Below, one piece after another: positions 1 through 6,503 of a stretch of DNA of 10,265 nt. Numbering within the stretch: the stretch's first letter is position 1; the number at the start of each line of letters is the position of its first letter. Both the position numbers and the translations under genes were made by a program. This DNA comes from Acidobacteriaceae bacterium. Lineage in GTDB: Bacteria; Acidobacteriota; Terriglobia; Bryobacterales; Bryobacteraceae. The notes under the pieces were generated by a model that was not told where the DNA came from, did no database searches, and saw nothing but the letters and a program-made list of their open reading frames with translations. The stretch is from contig JAFARV010000808.1 of the NCBI GenBank assembly GCA_019245255.1, forward strand, positions 1 to 10,265, in the 5' to 3' direction.

Positions 1-391
1 CGTCGTGCTCTTCGTTGACCGTCAGTTCATTGGTGACGTTGCCATCGTGCGCATATTTGCGAGCGTGTTCTTCAATGGCGCGTTTTTCATCTTCGGAATG
101 AACCGGTCCGCGCAGTGTCACCTTGCCTTGATCGGCGATAATTTTGACGTTGTGTCCGTACGTCGAGAGAGATTTGTCGTGCACTACGTCTCGTCTAATA
201 TGCTTCTCTAAGTCCCGATCAGACCTGTTGTTTTTGCCTTGATCTGCCGTCGGCTGTGCGGTGTCGCGATCCTGTTTATTTACCGCCGTGTTATCCGGGG
301 CGTGCTCTTGGGCTGCGCAAATTGCACTGGGCGCCAGTAAAGCTCCTGATAGCACGAACCCGCACAGCATCGATTTAAAGGTTCGATACAT
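1..391 (-). CDS. Secreted BON-domain protein, C-terminus cut off by window edge
   Basis: The start is the ATG at 391-389, preceded by GCGAGGAGGATT, a strong Shine-Dalgarno. About 130 residues are visible and the frame is open to base 1. The protein begins MYRTFKSMLCGFVLSGALL and has a typical Sec signal peptide with probable cleavage near the Ala-rich ICAAQE stretch (residues 25-30). A hydrophilic Asp/Lys/Gln-rich linker follows to about residue 60. Then comes a BON domain: a helix with RRDVVHDKSLST, a strand HNVKIIADQGKVTLRGPV, a helix SEDEKRAIEEHARKYA, and the closing strand GNVTNELTV. This helix-strand-helix pattern with GKVTLRG is the family signature. BON domains (OsmY-like) occur in periplasmic or envelope proteins and are associated with membrane interaction and stress; the exact role here cannot be read. 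The frame is still open at the window edge, so a second BON repeat or a short tail may follow. The neighbouring genes do not suggest a partner. Confidence 0.85.
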   Translation of the reverse strand, partial: MYRTFKSMLCGFVLSGALLAPSAICAAQEHAPDNTAVNKQDRDTAQPTADQGKNNRSDRDLEKHIRRDVVHDKSLSTYGHNVKIIADQGKVTLRGPVHSEDEKRAIEEHARKYAHDGNVTNELTVNEEHD

Positions 392-786
392 AATCCTCCT
401 CGCTGATGCATGGAGCACGGCAAAGGCCATCGCAATGCGCGCCGCCCGCGGCAAAATCAATTCGGATAAGTAACTGAGTTGATAAGCCTTACCTTTACGC
501 CAAAGTGGCGAGTGCGTATAGTTACGAGCGTGCTCGGCGCAGTAATTTCTTCCTGCTGAGTTGTGAATGCTCGTCGTGCTAAGGCACGTCAAGCCGGCTC
601 GGATCGATTGATCCTTGACGGTGATTCTACCGGTACTTTCCGAGCCCGTCGGCATCCGGAAAGTGGACAGCAATCAGCTCAACGTGGGTTCAACGGAATA
701 CACATGGGTTCTCCAAACCTTGATGGCCCAAGGGACCTAGACTGAAAGCGTTGCAATACTTACCGTTTATGAGAAACACAGCGGGC
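392..786. other. Intergenic region without a supported gene
   Basis: The 395 bp between the BON gene start and the higA stop hold no ORF that I can support. The short plus-strand frames here (70 and 60 codons) have no Shine-Dalgarno, no recognisable domain and random-looking composition. The end nearest base 391 must contain the promoter and leader of the BON gene, but I could not pick convincing -35/-10 boxes on the minus strand. Small inverted repeats are present, CGAGC-GT-GCTCG at 525-536 and GGATC-GATT-GATCC near 600-613, but they are too short to call. No poly-T-tailed hairpin is visible downstream of higA. Confidence 0.5.
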
Positions 787-1095
787 TTAACGTGGTTCTG
801 GATGATAGCGTTTAACATCGATCTCCCCGGCGCGACGGCGCATCGTCTTTGCGTCGTACCATGCCTGCATCCGCAGAAGCATTTCCATATCGACGCCGAA
901 AGCTTTCTCGACCCTCAGCGCCATTTCAGCGGAAAGGGCGGCGGTGCCGTTCACCAGATCGGATAACGTCGCGCGACGCACACCCAACACCTCCGCCGCG
1001 TCGGTAATGCTGAGATTCAATTCTTCCAAGATTTCATCCCGGATGAACGCGCCGGGATGCGGCGGTGTCATGCCGATTTTGGTAGGCTTGCTCAT
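787..1095 (-). CDS. higA: HigA-family addiction-module antitoxin (XRE-type HTH)
   Basis: This 102-residue protein starts MSKPTKIGMTPPHPGAFIRDE. The PPHPGAFIRDEIL segment is the hallmark N-terminus of HigA antitoxins. A helix-turn-helix follows (residues about 28-50, ITDAAEVLGVRRATLSDLVNG), then the family's MALRVEKAFGV and the aromatic MQAWYDAKTMR stretch. The start is ATG 1095-1093, which shares one base with the higB stop (TGATG), so translation is coupled. A GGAGG lies 10 bases upstream, inside the end of higB. A frame extension of ten codons upstream is not needed. HigA binds and neutralises HigB and, through its HTH, represses the operon promoter. The palindrome at 1388-1406 is the obvious operator candidate. 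The toxin-before-antitoxin order is typical of higBA and RelE-superfamily modules of this kind. Confidence 0.93.
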   Translation of the reverse strand: MSKPTKIGMTPPHPGAFIRDEILEELNLSITDAAEVLGVRRATLSDLVNGTAALSAEMALRVEKAFGVDMEMLLRMQAWYDAKTMRRRAGEIDVKRYHPEPR

Positions 1096-1382
1096 CAGTG
1101 ATAATCCTCCAAATCTAGGTTGCAAATAACATCGTCATCAAGCTCAAACGTCAAACGCCAGTTGCCGCTTACCGAAATGCTCCACACACCGGCGCGGTCG
1201 CCCTTAAGCTGGTGAATGCGCCATCCCGGCGGCCCGGATACTTGCGTCATATCCCCGGCAGTGATCAGCGCCGCCAGTATGTTGCGCAGCCGCTTCACTA
1301 AATCGGGCCGCAGTTCGCGGGTGTCGTCGTCCTCAAGAAGACGCAACAAGCCGCGATGCTGAACACCCCGAATTTCCATCAT
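1095..1382 (-). CDS. higB: HigB-type RelE-superfamily mRNA interferase toxin
   Basis: From the ATG at 1382 the protein is 95 residues. It matches the HigB/plasmid maintenance killer family along its length: VQHRGLLRLLEDDD at the N-terminus, LVKRLRNILAAL (residues 28-39), PGWRIHQLKGDRAGVWSISVSGNWRLTF (residues 52-79) and the C-terminal LEDYH. The GWRIHQLKGDR and SVSGNWRLTF segments carry the basic and aromatic residues typical of the RNase site. Family members cleave translated mRNAs at the ribosome. Two adjacent ATG codons (1382 and 1379) are possible starts. A GTG at 1418 extends the frame but lies upstream of the -35 box, so it cannot be on the main transcript. No Shine-Dalgarno precedes the ATGs and the predicted transcription start falls at about the second ATG, so translation is probably leaderless. 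The stop overlaps higA by one base. Confidence 0.92.
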   Translation of the reverse strand: MMEIRGVQHRGLLRLLEDDDTRELRPDLVKRLRNILAALITAGDMTQVSGPPGWRIHQLKGDRAGVWSISVSGNWRLTFELDDDVICNLDLEDYH

Positions 1383-1385
1383 CGC

Positions 1386-1414
1386 ACTGTACGGCTCTAC
1401 CGTACATTTGTCAA
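1386..1414 (-). promoter_or_regulatory. higBA promoter
   Basis: On the minus strand a perfect -35 hexamer TTGACA (1414-1409) is separated by exactly 17 bases from TACAGT (1391-1386), which matches four of six -10 consensus bases. The -10 box ends three bases before the tandem higB ATG codons, so the expected start point falls at about 1379. The transcript would therefore have essentially no 5' leader. The spacer is filled by a palindrome, listed separately, which fits direct repression by the antitoxin. Confidence 0.75.
1388..1406. promoter_or_regulatory. Probable HigA operator: perfect inverted repeat
   Basis: TGTACGG (1388-1394), five bases, then CCGTACA (1400-1406). The 7-bp arms are perfectly complementary. 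The site fills the higBA promoter spacer and reaches into the -10 hexamer, so a bound HigA or HigBA complex would block RNA polymerase. Dimeric HTH binding to such palindromes is established for HigA-type antitoxins; the assignment to this operator is by position and symmetry. Confidence 0.7.
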
Positions 1415-1552
1415 GCACAAAAATTTAACGCGTAGATTTTCCAAATCGTCCAGGACCGTTTGTGAGGGTCTGAGAGAGGACCATGCATAACCTCAGCTCC
1501 GAATCGGGCCACGCCGCCAGCCTGGGAAGGCGATGACCGTTAAAGGTGATGG

Positions 1553-1581
1553 CCGACAAGCCTGTTAGATGATGCTATGCT
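1553..1581 (+). promoter_or_regulatory. Possible promoter of the GH28-like gene
   Basis: CCGACA (1553-1558, four of six -35 bases) lies 17 bases before TATGCT (1576-1581, four of six -10 bases). The -10 box is preceded by TGC, forming an extended -10 motif. The predicted start near 1588 leaves a leader of about 33 bases before the ATG at 1621 and excludes the upstream in-frame GTG at 1585. The match is moderate and was found by eye. Confidence 0.35.
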
Positions 1582-1620
1582 CCGGTGGACATCACCATCA
1601 AATTCACTCAAACGCAAGAA

Positions 1621-3093
1621 ATGAAACTCCTATTTAGAATCCTTTGTATCTCGTTTCCCATGCTGGTCCGGTGCTTCGGACAGGAAGCTATGCCCGACGA
1701 CCATCTGTTCCTGGTCCGCGCTTTTGGTGCGCGGGGTGACGCAACGACACTCGACACTCAGGCAATCCAGAGGGCTATCGAAGCAGCACATAACAGCGGC
1801 GGCGGTCGAGTACTTTTCACTCCGGGAACATATGTGAGCGGCACACTCCGGCTGCTTGACAATGTCACGCTCGAGATGCAGGCGGGTGCGGTTTTACAAG
1901 GCAGCCGGAACGTGCTGGATTATGGCGAGATCGCTGAATTTGGCTTCGGCCGGAGATACGGCCTGGACAGTTCAGGTGAAGGGGTCCGCGTGGGGTTGAT
2001 AGTAGCAACGGGAGCCAAGAACATCGGAATAGCCGGTCAGGGAAGGATTGACGGGAACGGGGACTCTTTCTTCGATCTGAAGAGTCTTCACAACACACTT
2101 GATTTCGACGCCAAGTACACGAGGCAGAGCGATCAGTTCGATGCTCCCCGCTATGGGACGGAATTCGGCCCTGTCGAAGTACATGCGACCGGAAGACCTG
2201 GAACCATGATCATTCTCTCGGAATGCCGTAACATTCTCATTCGAGATGTGACATTGAGCAACGCTCCGAACTGGACATTGCACCTGCAGGCATCCGAGAA
2301 TGCGACCATCTCCGGTATACACATCGACAACGACGTCCTGCTGCCGAATAATGACGGAATTGATTGCATGCGCTGCAAAAGCATTCAGGTTTCAGACTGC
2401 TCGATCAAAGCAGGAGATGATGATCTCGCGATCGTTTCGAGCGATGACGTGCATGTCAGCAACTGCAGTCTGTTTTCTTATTCTGCTGCAGTGCGGCTTG
2501 AAGACAGCAGGTACAGTACGTTCACGGATCTTTCGATTCACACCAACCGCGGCCTGGCCATTTTCAGCCGGGGAGATGAGCACACCGCTCATATTCTTTT
2601 CTCGAACATCACCATGGAAACGAAGCTCATAACAGGCCATTGGTGGGGCAAAGCGGAGCCGATCTATATAGCCGCGCGCACGGGAAGTGGACGTGCCGAA
2701 ATTCGCGACGTGCGTTTCACCAATCTGAGCATAGAAGCTGAGAGTGGGATTGTTCTCTATGGCGCTCCCGACAGCATTATTCGAGATATCACTCTGGACA
2801 GCGTCAGGATGCAATTGCGGGCCCCCGAACAGCGCATCGCCGACTCTGTAGGCGGAAACTTCGACTTGCGCTGGACGGCCACAAATCTCTCCGAGGGTAT
2901 CTTTAAACACGACATACCTGGAATCTATACCCGGTACGTGGATGGCCTGCGGATTCGCGACTTTGATCTGGTCTGGGGAAAAAATCTTCCGGCCTACTTT
3001 GCAACGCCGATGCAGACAGAGGACTCGACGCACATCAATACAGTGGATTTCACCGTTAATGGCAATTCGACGGGTTTCACCACCGGAAACTGA
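1621..3093 (+). CDS. Secreted GH28-like (polygalacturonase-type) beta-helix protein
   Basis: This is a 490-residue protein from ATG 1621. An upstream GTG at 1585 would put twelve polar residues before the signal peptide and is disfavoured. Residues 1-20 (MKLLFRILCISFPMLVRCFG) are a signal peptide. Residues 31-95 (VRAFGARGD, then DTQAIQRAIEAAHNSGGGRVLFTPGTYVSGTLRL) are the N-terminal motif of pectate-lyase-superfamily/GH28 helices. The catalytic region has NNDGID (Asp245) and AGDDDLAI (Asp266-268), corresponding to the family's NTD and DD acidic residues. Later turns include HILFSNITMETK and WWGKAEPIYIAA, typical of bacterial GH28 relatives. Where a GHG motif is expected (about 286-290) the sequence is SYSAA, and the RIK equivalent (about 313-315) reads AIF. 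Polygalacturonic-acid-type hydrolysis is therefore uncertain; the protein may act on another glycan or be an inactive binder. It converges on the cyclase gene with only 27 bases between stops. Confidence 0.85.
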   Translation: MKLLFRILCISFPMLVRCFGQEAMPDDHLFLVRAFGARGDATTLDTQAIQRAIEAAHNSGGGRVLFTPGTYVSGTLRLLDNVTLEMQAGAVLQGSRNVLDYGEIAEFGFGRRYGLDSSGEGVRVGLIVATGAKNIGIAGQGRIDGNGDSFFDLKSLHNTLDFDAKYTRQSDQFDAPRYGTEFGPVEVHATGRPGTMIILSECRNILIRDVTLSNAPNWTLHLQASENATISGIHIDNDVLLPNNDGIDCMRCKSIQVSDCSIKAGDDDLAIVSSDDVHVSNCSLFSYSAAVRLEDSRYSTFTDLSIHTNRGLAIFSRGDEHTAHILFSNITMETKLITGHWWGKAEPIYIAARTGSGRAEIRDVRFTNLSIEAESGIVLYGAPDSIIRDITLDSVRMQLRAPEQRIADSVGGNFDLRWTATNLSEGIFKHDIPGIYTRYVDGLRIRDFDLVWGKNLPAYFATPMQTEDSTHINTVDFTVNGNSTGFTTGN

Positions 3094-3120
3094 TGGGTGC
3101 GAGGGATCTGGTAAGAACGA

Positions 3121-4449
3121 TCAAATCTCTGTTGCCGTCGCTGGCATTGGTTGTGAATGCGGCACGGGCAACAGCAACACTGAGCCCGCCGCATTCGGGT
3201 CATAAAGCCGTAAATAGAAATAGCCGATGCCTGCCGTTCCCAGCATCAGGTTCGGGGTCTGGTCCCCGTCGGTTACTCCACACGGCCAGCGAAAATTCTG
3301 ATCCTCAAATTGTTCGATGCCCTGATCTCCCACAGCTTCCGCTAATCGCATCTGCAAGGTGTCGTCGAGCGCCGCAGCCGCGTAGATCAGCAGATCGGCA
3401 TTACCTCCTAGCCCGTGACACAACGAAAAATTCGACCCGGGCGTGTATTTGAGCATGGACGCAGTAGTTCGAATGGCAGCCATGGCATCGTCCTTAAGCG
3501 ATTCGTTGCCGAGGATTTGATAGCCCCGCAGGCGATCAAGCCCGATCCCCGGCGCACCGTGGCACCAGGAAGTTGGATAACTCGGGCCTCCGTTACTTGG
3601 AGTGTCCGGATCGTATAGGTACCTAAAGTCCGGCCAGTTGGAGCAGCGGGGATCAAAATAAGAATTCTCATAGCGCCGCGATTGTTCTGCGGCCTCACGG
3701 AAGCGAACATCTCCCGTTGCTTGGAACAGTTCTGAAAAGGCCCAGGCGATTCCCGCTGCGCCGTGCGAGAAACCGGTGAGATCTTCGCGCCGCCGCTCGG
3801 GCGCAACGCCCATCGTGTTCCATGACCAGCCGCGGTCACTTTTCCGCGCCAGCTTAAGCAAAGCGTCGCCGTAGCGCACGGCAACGTCAGCCCACTCGTG
3901 ATTGCACAGCGCTGTGGAGAGCGCAAGCAGCGCCGGAATAGCTCCCGCCAATCCGCCGATCACATCGAAGCTATTCGGGAACCCGCGCAAAACGGCCGCG
4001 GCGTCAGGCGCGCCCTTTGCGCTATTTACATCGGTATTTACATCGGCGAATGCAGGCACGCCGTGCAGCACTTCGCGTGCTTTGTCCTCCCACCCAAGAC
4101 TCGCGAGTGTCCAGGCAATGCCCGTCAGTCCCAGATAGAAGCTCGGCCGGACAGCGATGGCAATGTAAGGAACGCGCGAATAAGCCTGAAGGACCGCTGC
4201 TTCGGCCGTTTCGCGAAGTAGTGCTTCGTTGGTGAGCGAATGCAGCTTAATGAGGAAGAGTGCAATTCCGCTGGTGCCTCCATACAAATCAGGTCCGAGC
4301 GCGCGATGGGCGACTTTCCATGCACCGTCCAGCTTTTCCATGGAATCGCCCATCCAATTGCACCGGTTGCCCGACCAGATGGCATCACGGCAGATACGAG
4401 CGCCAATGCGCGCGGCGGTCTCGAGATACCTGTTACGGGACGAAGTCAT
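3121..4449 (-). CDS. Free-standing LanM-type lanthionine synthetase C-like cyclase
   Basis: This 442-residue protein has the layout of the C-terminal cyclase domain of class II LanM enzymes. It contains LGPDLYGGTSGIALFL (51-66), YLGLTGIAWTLASLGW (105-120), GFSHGAAGIAWAF (226-238), SWCHGAPGIGLDRL (294-307), FSLCHGLGGNADLLIY (341-356) and NLMLGTAGIGYFYLRLYD (400-417). By analogy with NisC, Cys296, Cys344 and His345 should bind the catalytic zinc, and His229 of the SHG motif is the likely acid/base. All are present, so the enzyme looks active. LanC enzymes activate Cys thiols for Michael addition to dehydroalanine or dehydrobutyrine, forming lanthionine or methyllanthionine. No dehydratase domain is fused at the N-terminus; that job falls to the two upstream genes. 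The ATG at 4449 lies 17 bases inside the end of the HopA1-family gene, so the two are translationally coupled. It is the last gene of the operon. Confidence 0.92.
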   Translation of the reverse strand: MTSSRNRYLETAARIGARICRDAIWSGNRCNWMGDSMEKLDGAWKVAHRALGPDLYGGTSGIALFLIKLHSLTNEALLRETAEAAVLQAYSRVPYIAIAVRPSFYLGLTGIAWTLASLGWEDKAREVLHGVPAFADVNTDVNSAKGAPDAAAVLRGFPNSFDVIGGLAGAIPALLALSTALCNHEWADVAVRYGDALLKLARKSDRGWSWNTMGVAPERRREDLTGFSHGAAGIAWAFSELFQATGDVRFREAAEQSRRYENSYFDPRCSNWPDFRYLYDPDTPSNGGPSYPTSWCHGAPGIGLDRLRGYQILGNESLKDDAMAAIRTTASMLKYTPGSNFSLCHGLGGNADLLIYAAAALDDTLQMRLAEAVGDQGIEQFEDQNFRWPCGVTDGDQTPNLMLGTAGIGYFYLRLYDPNAAGSVLLLPVPHSQPMPATATEI

Positions 4450-5395
4450 AGATATCTGCCGAGCCGGGATTCAAGTATGGAGTGATGACGGATACGCCTT
4501 TTCGCTCAAGCGCTTCTTCGAGGGCAGCGCGGGCCAGACCTTTCCCGTTCGAAGCTACTTCGCACATGCTTTGTGCCAGTACGCCACAGCGATGCATCCC
4601 GAAGCTTTGTGCTGCGCCAGGATCTTCTGCGAAGGCGAGACCATGCGCGAGCGATTTCGTGAACAGCGGAGCTTCGGTACGAAGATGAGACGCGATGGAA
4701 CGCCGCGTGTCGCGCAACAGGCGCGCTACAACCTGGAAGCAACGCCGCGGCACGAACAAAACGGCCGAATCCGCTCTGATGTATGCGCCGGGAGCGATCA
4801 GGCATTTGAACCGATACGGCACCTGGAACCGATTCAGGCGGCTCGAAATCGATGCGAGCAGCAATGCTGCGCCAGCAGGCTCTAAATGCCAATAGAAGCG
4901 CAATAAACAACCGTTGTCCCACTCATCGGATACCGTTTCGCCGAAAGCGAAATAGAAGCCTGGCTGCATGTATTCCGACTCAACCGCGAAGTAAACATCT
5001 ACGGCCGCACCCACCCGCAACGGCATTCCGGGTCCTTCTTTTGTGATGAATTCTCCGGGTGCAAACGTTCGGGTGAGACCATCGCGACCGGCTGTTATCC
5101 AGTTGCCGTTGAGAACGCTCTCAATGCGCCAGCCGCTCTGCCAACGCGCACGGCCATGATTTGCCGAACGCAATTCGTTCAACAAGCTGGTATTTCCATT
5201 CGACATCGCAGGCGATCTCGCGTCCGTATTGAGCCGGCGCATATAGCAGCGCTCGTAAAGCAAGTCGCGTAATCGCGCTTCCGCTTCCGCAGCCGTGGCA
5301 CAGCCTAAAGCTTCGCCTTGAAACGCAAAGGCAGTAGGACCTTCTATCCTGATCGCATCCAGAATCGGCACGAGATCGAGGCGGCCATTATTCAT
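4433..5395 (-). CDS. HopA1-family protein, predicted phospho-Ser/Thr lyase (LanY-like)
   Basis: Starting at ATG 5395, which overlaps the kinase stop by eight bases, the protein has 320 residues. A longer start at 5425 is possible but has no better ribosome site. Residues 1-55 form a helical N-terminal region. The C-terminal half matches the HopA1 family: RFYWHLEPAGAALLLASISSRLN (166-188), VPYRFKCLIAPGAYIRADSAVLFVPRR (192-218) and PLFTKSLAHGLAFAEDPGAAQSFGMHRCGVLAQ (243-275). HopA1 was first named from a Pseudomonas type III effector. In RiPP clusters such proteins (LxmY in lexapeptide, a homologue in cacaoidin, TvaD in thioviridamide) work with an APH-fold kinase and are assigned phosphate elimination from phosphorylated Ser/Thr. 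The gene lies between such a kinase and a cyclase, so the lyase role is a strong inference. No secretion signal or type III genes are visible, so an effector role is unlikely. Confidence 0.85.
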   Translation of the reverse strand: MNNGRLDLVPILDAIRIEGPTAFAFQGEALGCATAAEAEARLRDLLYERCYMRRLNTDARSPAMSNGNTSLLNELRSANHGRARWQSGWRIESVLNGNWITAGRDGLTRTFAPGEFITKEGPGMPLRVGAAVDVYFAVESEYMQPGFYFAFGETVSDEWDNGCLLRFYWHLEPAGAALLLASISSRLNRFQVPYRFKCLIAPGAYIRADSAVLFVPRRCFQVVARLLRDTRRSIASHLRTEAPLFTKSLAHGLAFAEDPGAAQSFGMHRCGVLAQSMCEVASNGKGLARAALEEALERKGVSVITPYLNPGSADIYDFVP

Positions 5396-6446
5396 CGCGG
5401 ATACCCAACAAGTCTTGGATCGCATCGGCGGGCCGCGTCAGAATGTTGAAACTCGTCTGGAGCATGGCGGCTCCTACCGGCGGCATGTCCTGCCTGGGGT
5501 GCATCATCTCGTAGGCGCTTTGAATCATTCGCGCCGCACCGCAACGCACGCTCCGGGAAAGCATCGCGCGCGACGCGCTCTGGTCGACTTCAATGCCTGC
5601 GGCATAGCTCTCCCAAAATGCCCGAATGCTCGGCTGCAGTGAGTCTAGAGGCCATCCGGCGCGATTTACGAGAATGTCCGCGCTCAGCGTCTCGTGGAAG
5701 GGCATCGAGTACAGCCAGGCATTCAGATACGCCTGAAATACCGATCCGATATCCCAGCAGGGGTCGCCGAAGACGCCCATTTCCCAATCGACAAGCAGCA
5801 GCTCGGGGTCTGGCGATTCCGAATTGCAGATCAGCATGTTGTCCCATTTCACATCGCCGTGGATGAGACAGGAAGGCGCCCATTCGTTTCGCACTCCGCT
5901 CAGAAGATCGCAGTATTCGGGATAGCCCTGAACAATTTCGAGCAGGCGAGCGTTGGCAGGACTCAATGAATCGAACCAGGCAGGATTCGTTTCGTGGACG
6001 GAAAGAATCCACGGGATCTTGCCGGACGCGCCAGTGCCGTGAGTCACGCGATGTAAAGCCGCGAGCGCCGCTCCTTGCATGCGTCCCGTAGAGACCGGAC
6101 ACGAACCTAATCGGCGATGATACTGGCTGAGCGTCTCGCTCGCGGATGCAAGCGCGATTACGATGATCCGCGATTCGACATCGCTCGCGTAGTGCTTCGG
6201 TAAGAAGCGTTCGCGAGAAAGCCGGCGGTAACACGCGTCTTCCTGTTCCCAACAGGCTATTGAAACGGGGTCCCACTGGCGGATCTGCTTTATGAAGTAG
6301 CCGGGATTGGGGCCGCGCAACACGCGAAATGCCCGATTCCGGTGCGAGGCATCGGTGATGATCAAGTCCCCGTCGACAATTGTGTCGTAGGAGAGCAGCC
6401 CTCTCGATAGCAAGTAATCGCTTAGGTTGCGGGTGGTCAGAATCAC
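5388..6446 (-). CDS. Aminoglycoside-phosphotransferase-fold kinase, predicted precursor kinase (LanK-like)
   Basis: This is a 352-residue APH/choline-kinase-fold protein. YFIKQ (50-54) supplies the ATP-binding lysine (Lys53). CLIHGDVKWDNMLI (193-206) is the catalytic loop with Asp198 and Asn203. LLLVDWEMGVFGDPCWDIG (216-234) holds the metal-binding Asp220 in the DFG-equivalent position. All catalytic residues are present. Antibiotic kinases share these motifs, but the operon context (HopA1 protein and LanC downstream, Ser/Thr/Cys-rich peptide upstream) points to phosphorylation of Ser/Thr in the precursor, as for LxmK in class V lanthipeptide pathways and TvaC in thioamitide pathways. The start is GTG 6446; no upstream ATG exists in frame before the precursor's TAA and no clear Shine-Dalgarno precedes it. 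A hairpin (6461-6492) sits just upstream. Weak initiation may keep enzyme levels below precursor levels. Confidence 0.87.
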   Translation of the reverse strand: MILTTRNLSDYLLSRGLLSYDTIVDGDLIITDASHRNRAFRVLRGPNPGYFIKQIRQWDPVSIACWEQEDACYRRLSRERFLPKHYASDVESRIIVIALASASETLSQYHRRLGSCPVSTGRMQGAALAALHRVTHGTGASGKIPWILSVHETNPAWFDSLSPANARLLEIVQGYPEYCDLLSGVRNEWAPSCLIHGDVKWDNMLICNSESPDPELLLVDWEMGVFGDPCWDIGSVFQAYLNAWLYSMPFHETLSADILVNRAGWPLDSLQPSIRAFWESYAAGIEVDQSASRAMLSRSVRCGAARMIQSAYEMMHPRQDMPPVGAAMLQTSFNILTRPADAIQDLLGIRDE

Positions 6447-6460
6447 GGTTGGACGGGAAT

Positions 6461-6492
6461 GGATCCCGCGGTCTTTTGCCTCCGCGGGATCC
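6461..6492 (-). repeat. Perfect 11-bp-arm hairpin between precursor and kinase genes
   Basis: GGATCCCGCGG (6461-6471) and CCGCGGGATCC (6482-6492) are perfect complements around a ten-base loop. The hairpin is GC-rich and begins 11 bases after the precursor stop on the transcribed strand. It is followed by ATTCCCGTCCAACC and not by a T tract, so it is not a classical intrinsic terminator. Likely roles are partial attenuation, a 3' stabiliser for processed precursor mRNA, or control of kinase translation. Such an element between a RiPP precursor and its enzymes would raise precursor dosage. Confidence 0.75.
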
Positions 6493-6503
6493 AGTCGTTT
6501 ACG

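Noticed and set aside
563..745. Plus-strand 60-codon frame in the gap after the BON gene
   Set aside because: No ribosome site, no domain, and composition unlike the neighbouring genes.
1383..1418. GTG at 1418 as higB start
   Set aside because: It lies upstream of the TTGACA box, adds residues absent from the family N-terminus and has no ribosome site.
2392..3033. Minus-strand 213-codon frame
   Set aside because: It lies wholly antisense to the GH28-like gene, whose domain motifs are continuous across it, and encodes nothing recognisable.
3072..3090. GTTTC/GAAAC inverted repeat at the end of the GH28-like gene as a terminator
   Set aside because: The stem has only five pairs, lies inside the coding sequence and has no T tract.
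4229..4885. Plus-strand 218-codon frame
   Set aside because: It is antisense to the cyclase start and the HopA1-family gene, both with clear family motifs; its composition (many Arg, Cys, His) is typical of a shadow frame.
4433..5395. Type III secretion effector
   Set aside because: The HopA1 name comes from an effector, but there are no secretion genes or chaperone nearby and the RiPP context explains the domain.
5388..6446. Aminoglycoside resistance kinase
   Set aside because: The fold motifs are shared, but the gene is embedded by overlap in an operon with HopA1 and LanC genes and follows a Ser/Thr/Cys-rich peptide, so a peptide kinase role is more likely.
6461..6492. Hairpin as a rho-independent terminator of the precursor gene
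   Set aside because: The stem is strong but no T tract follows on the transcribed strand, and the enzymes just downstream need transcription; partial attenuation is kept as a hypothesis.
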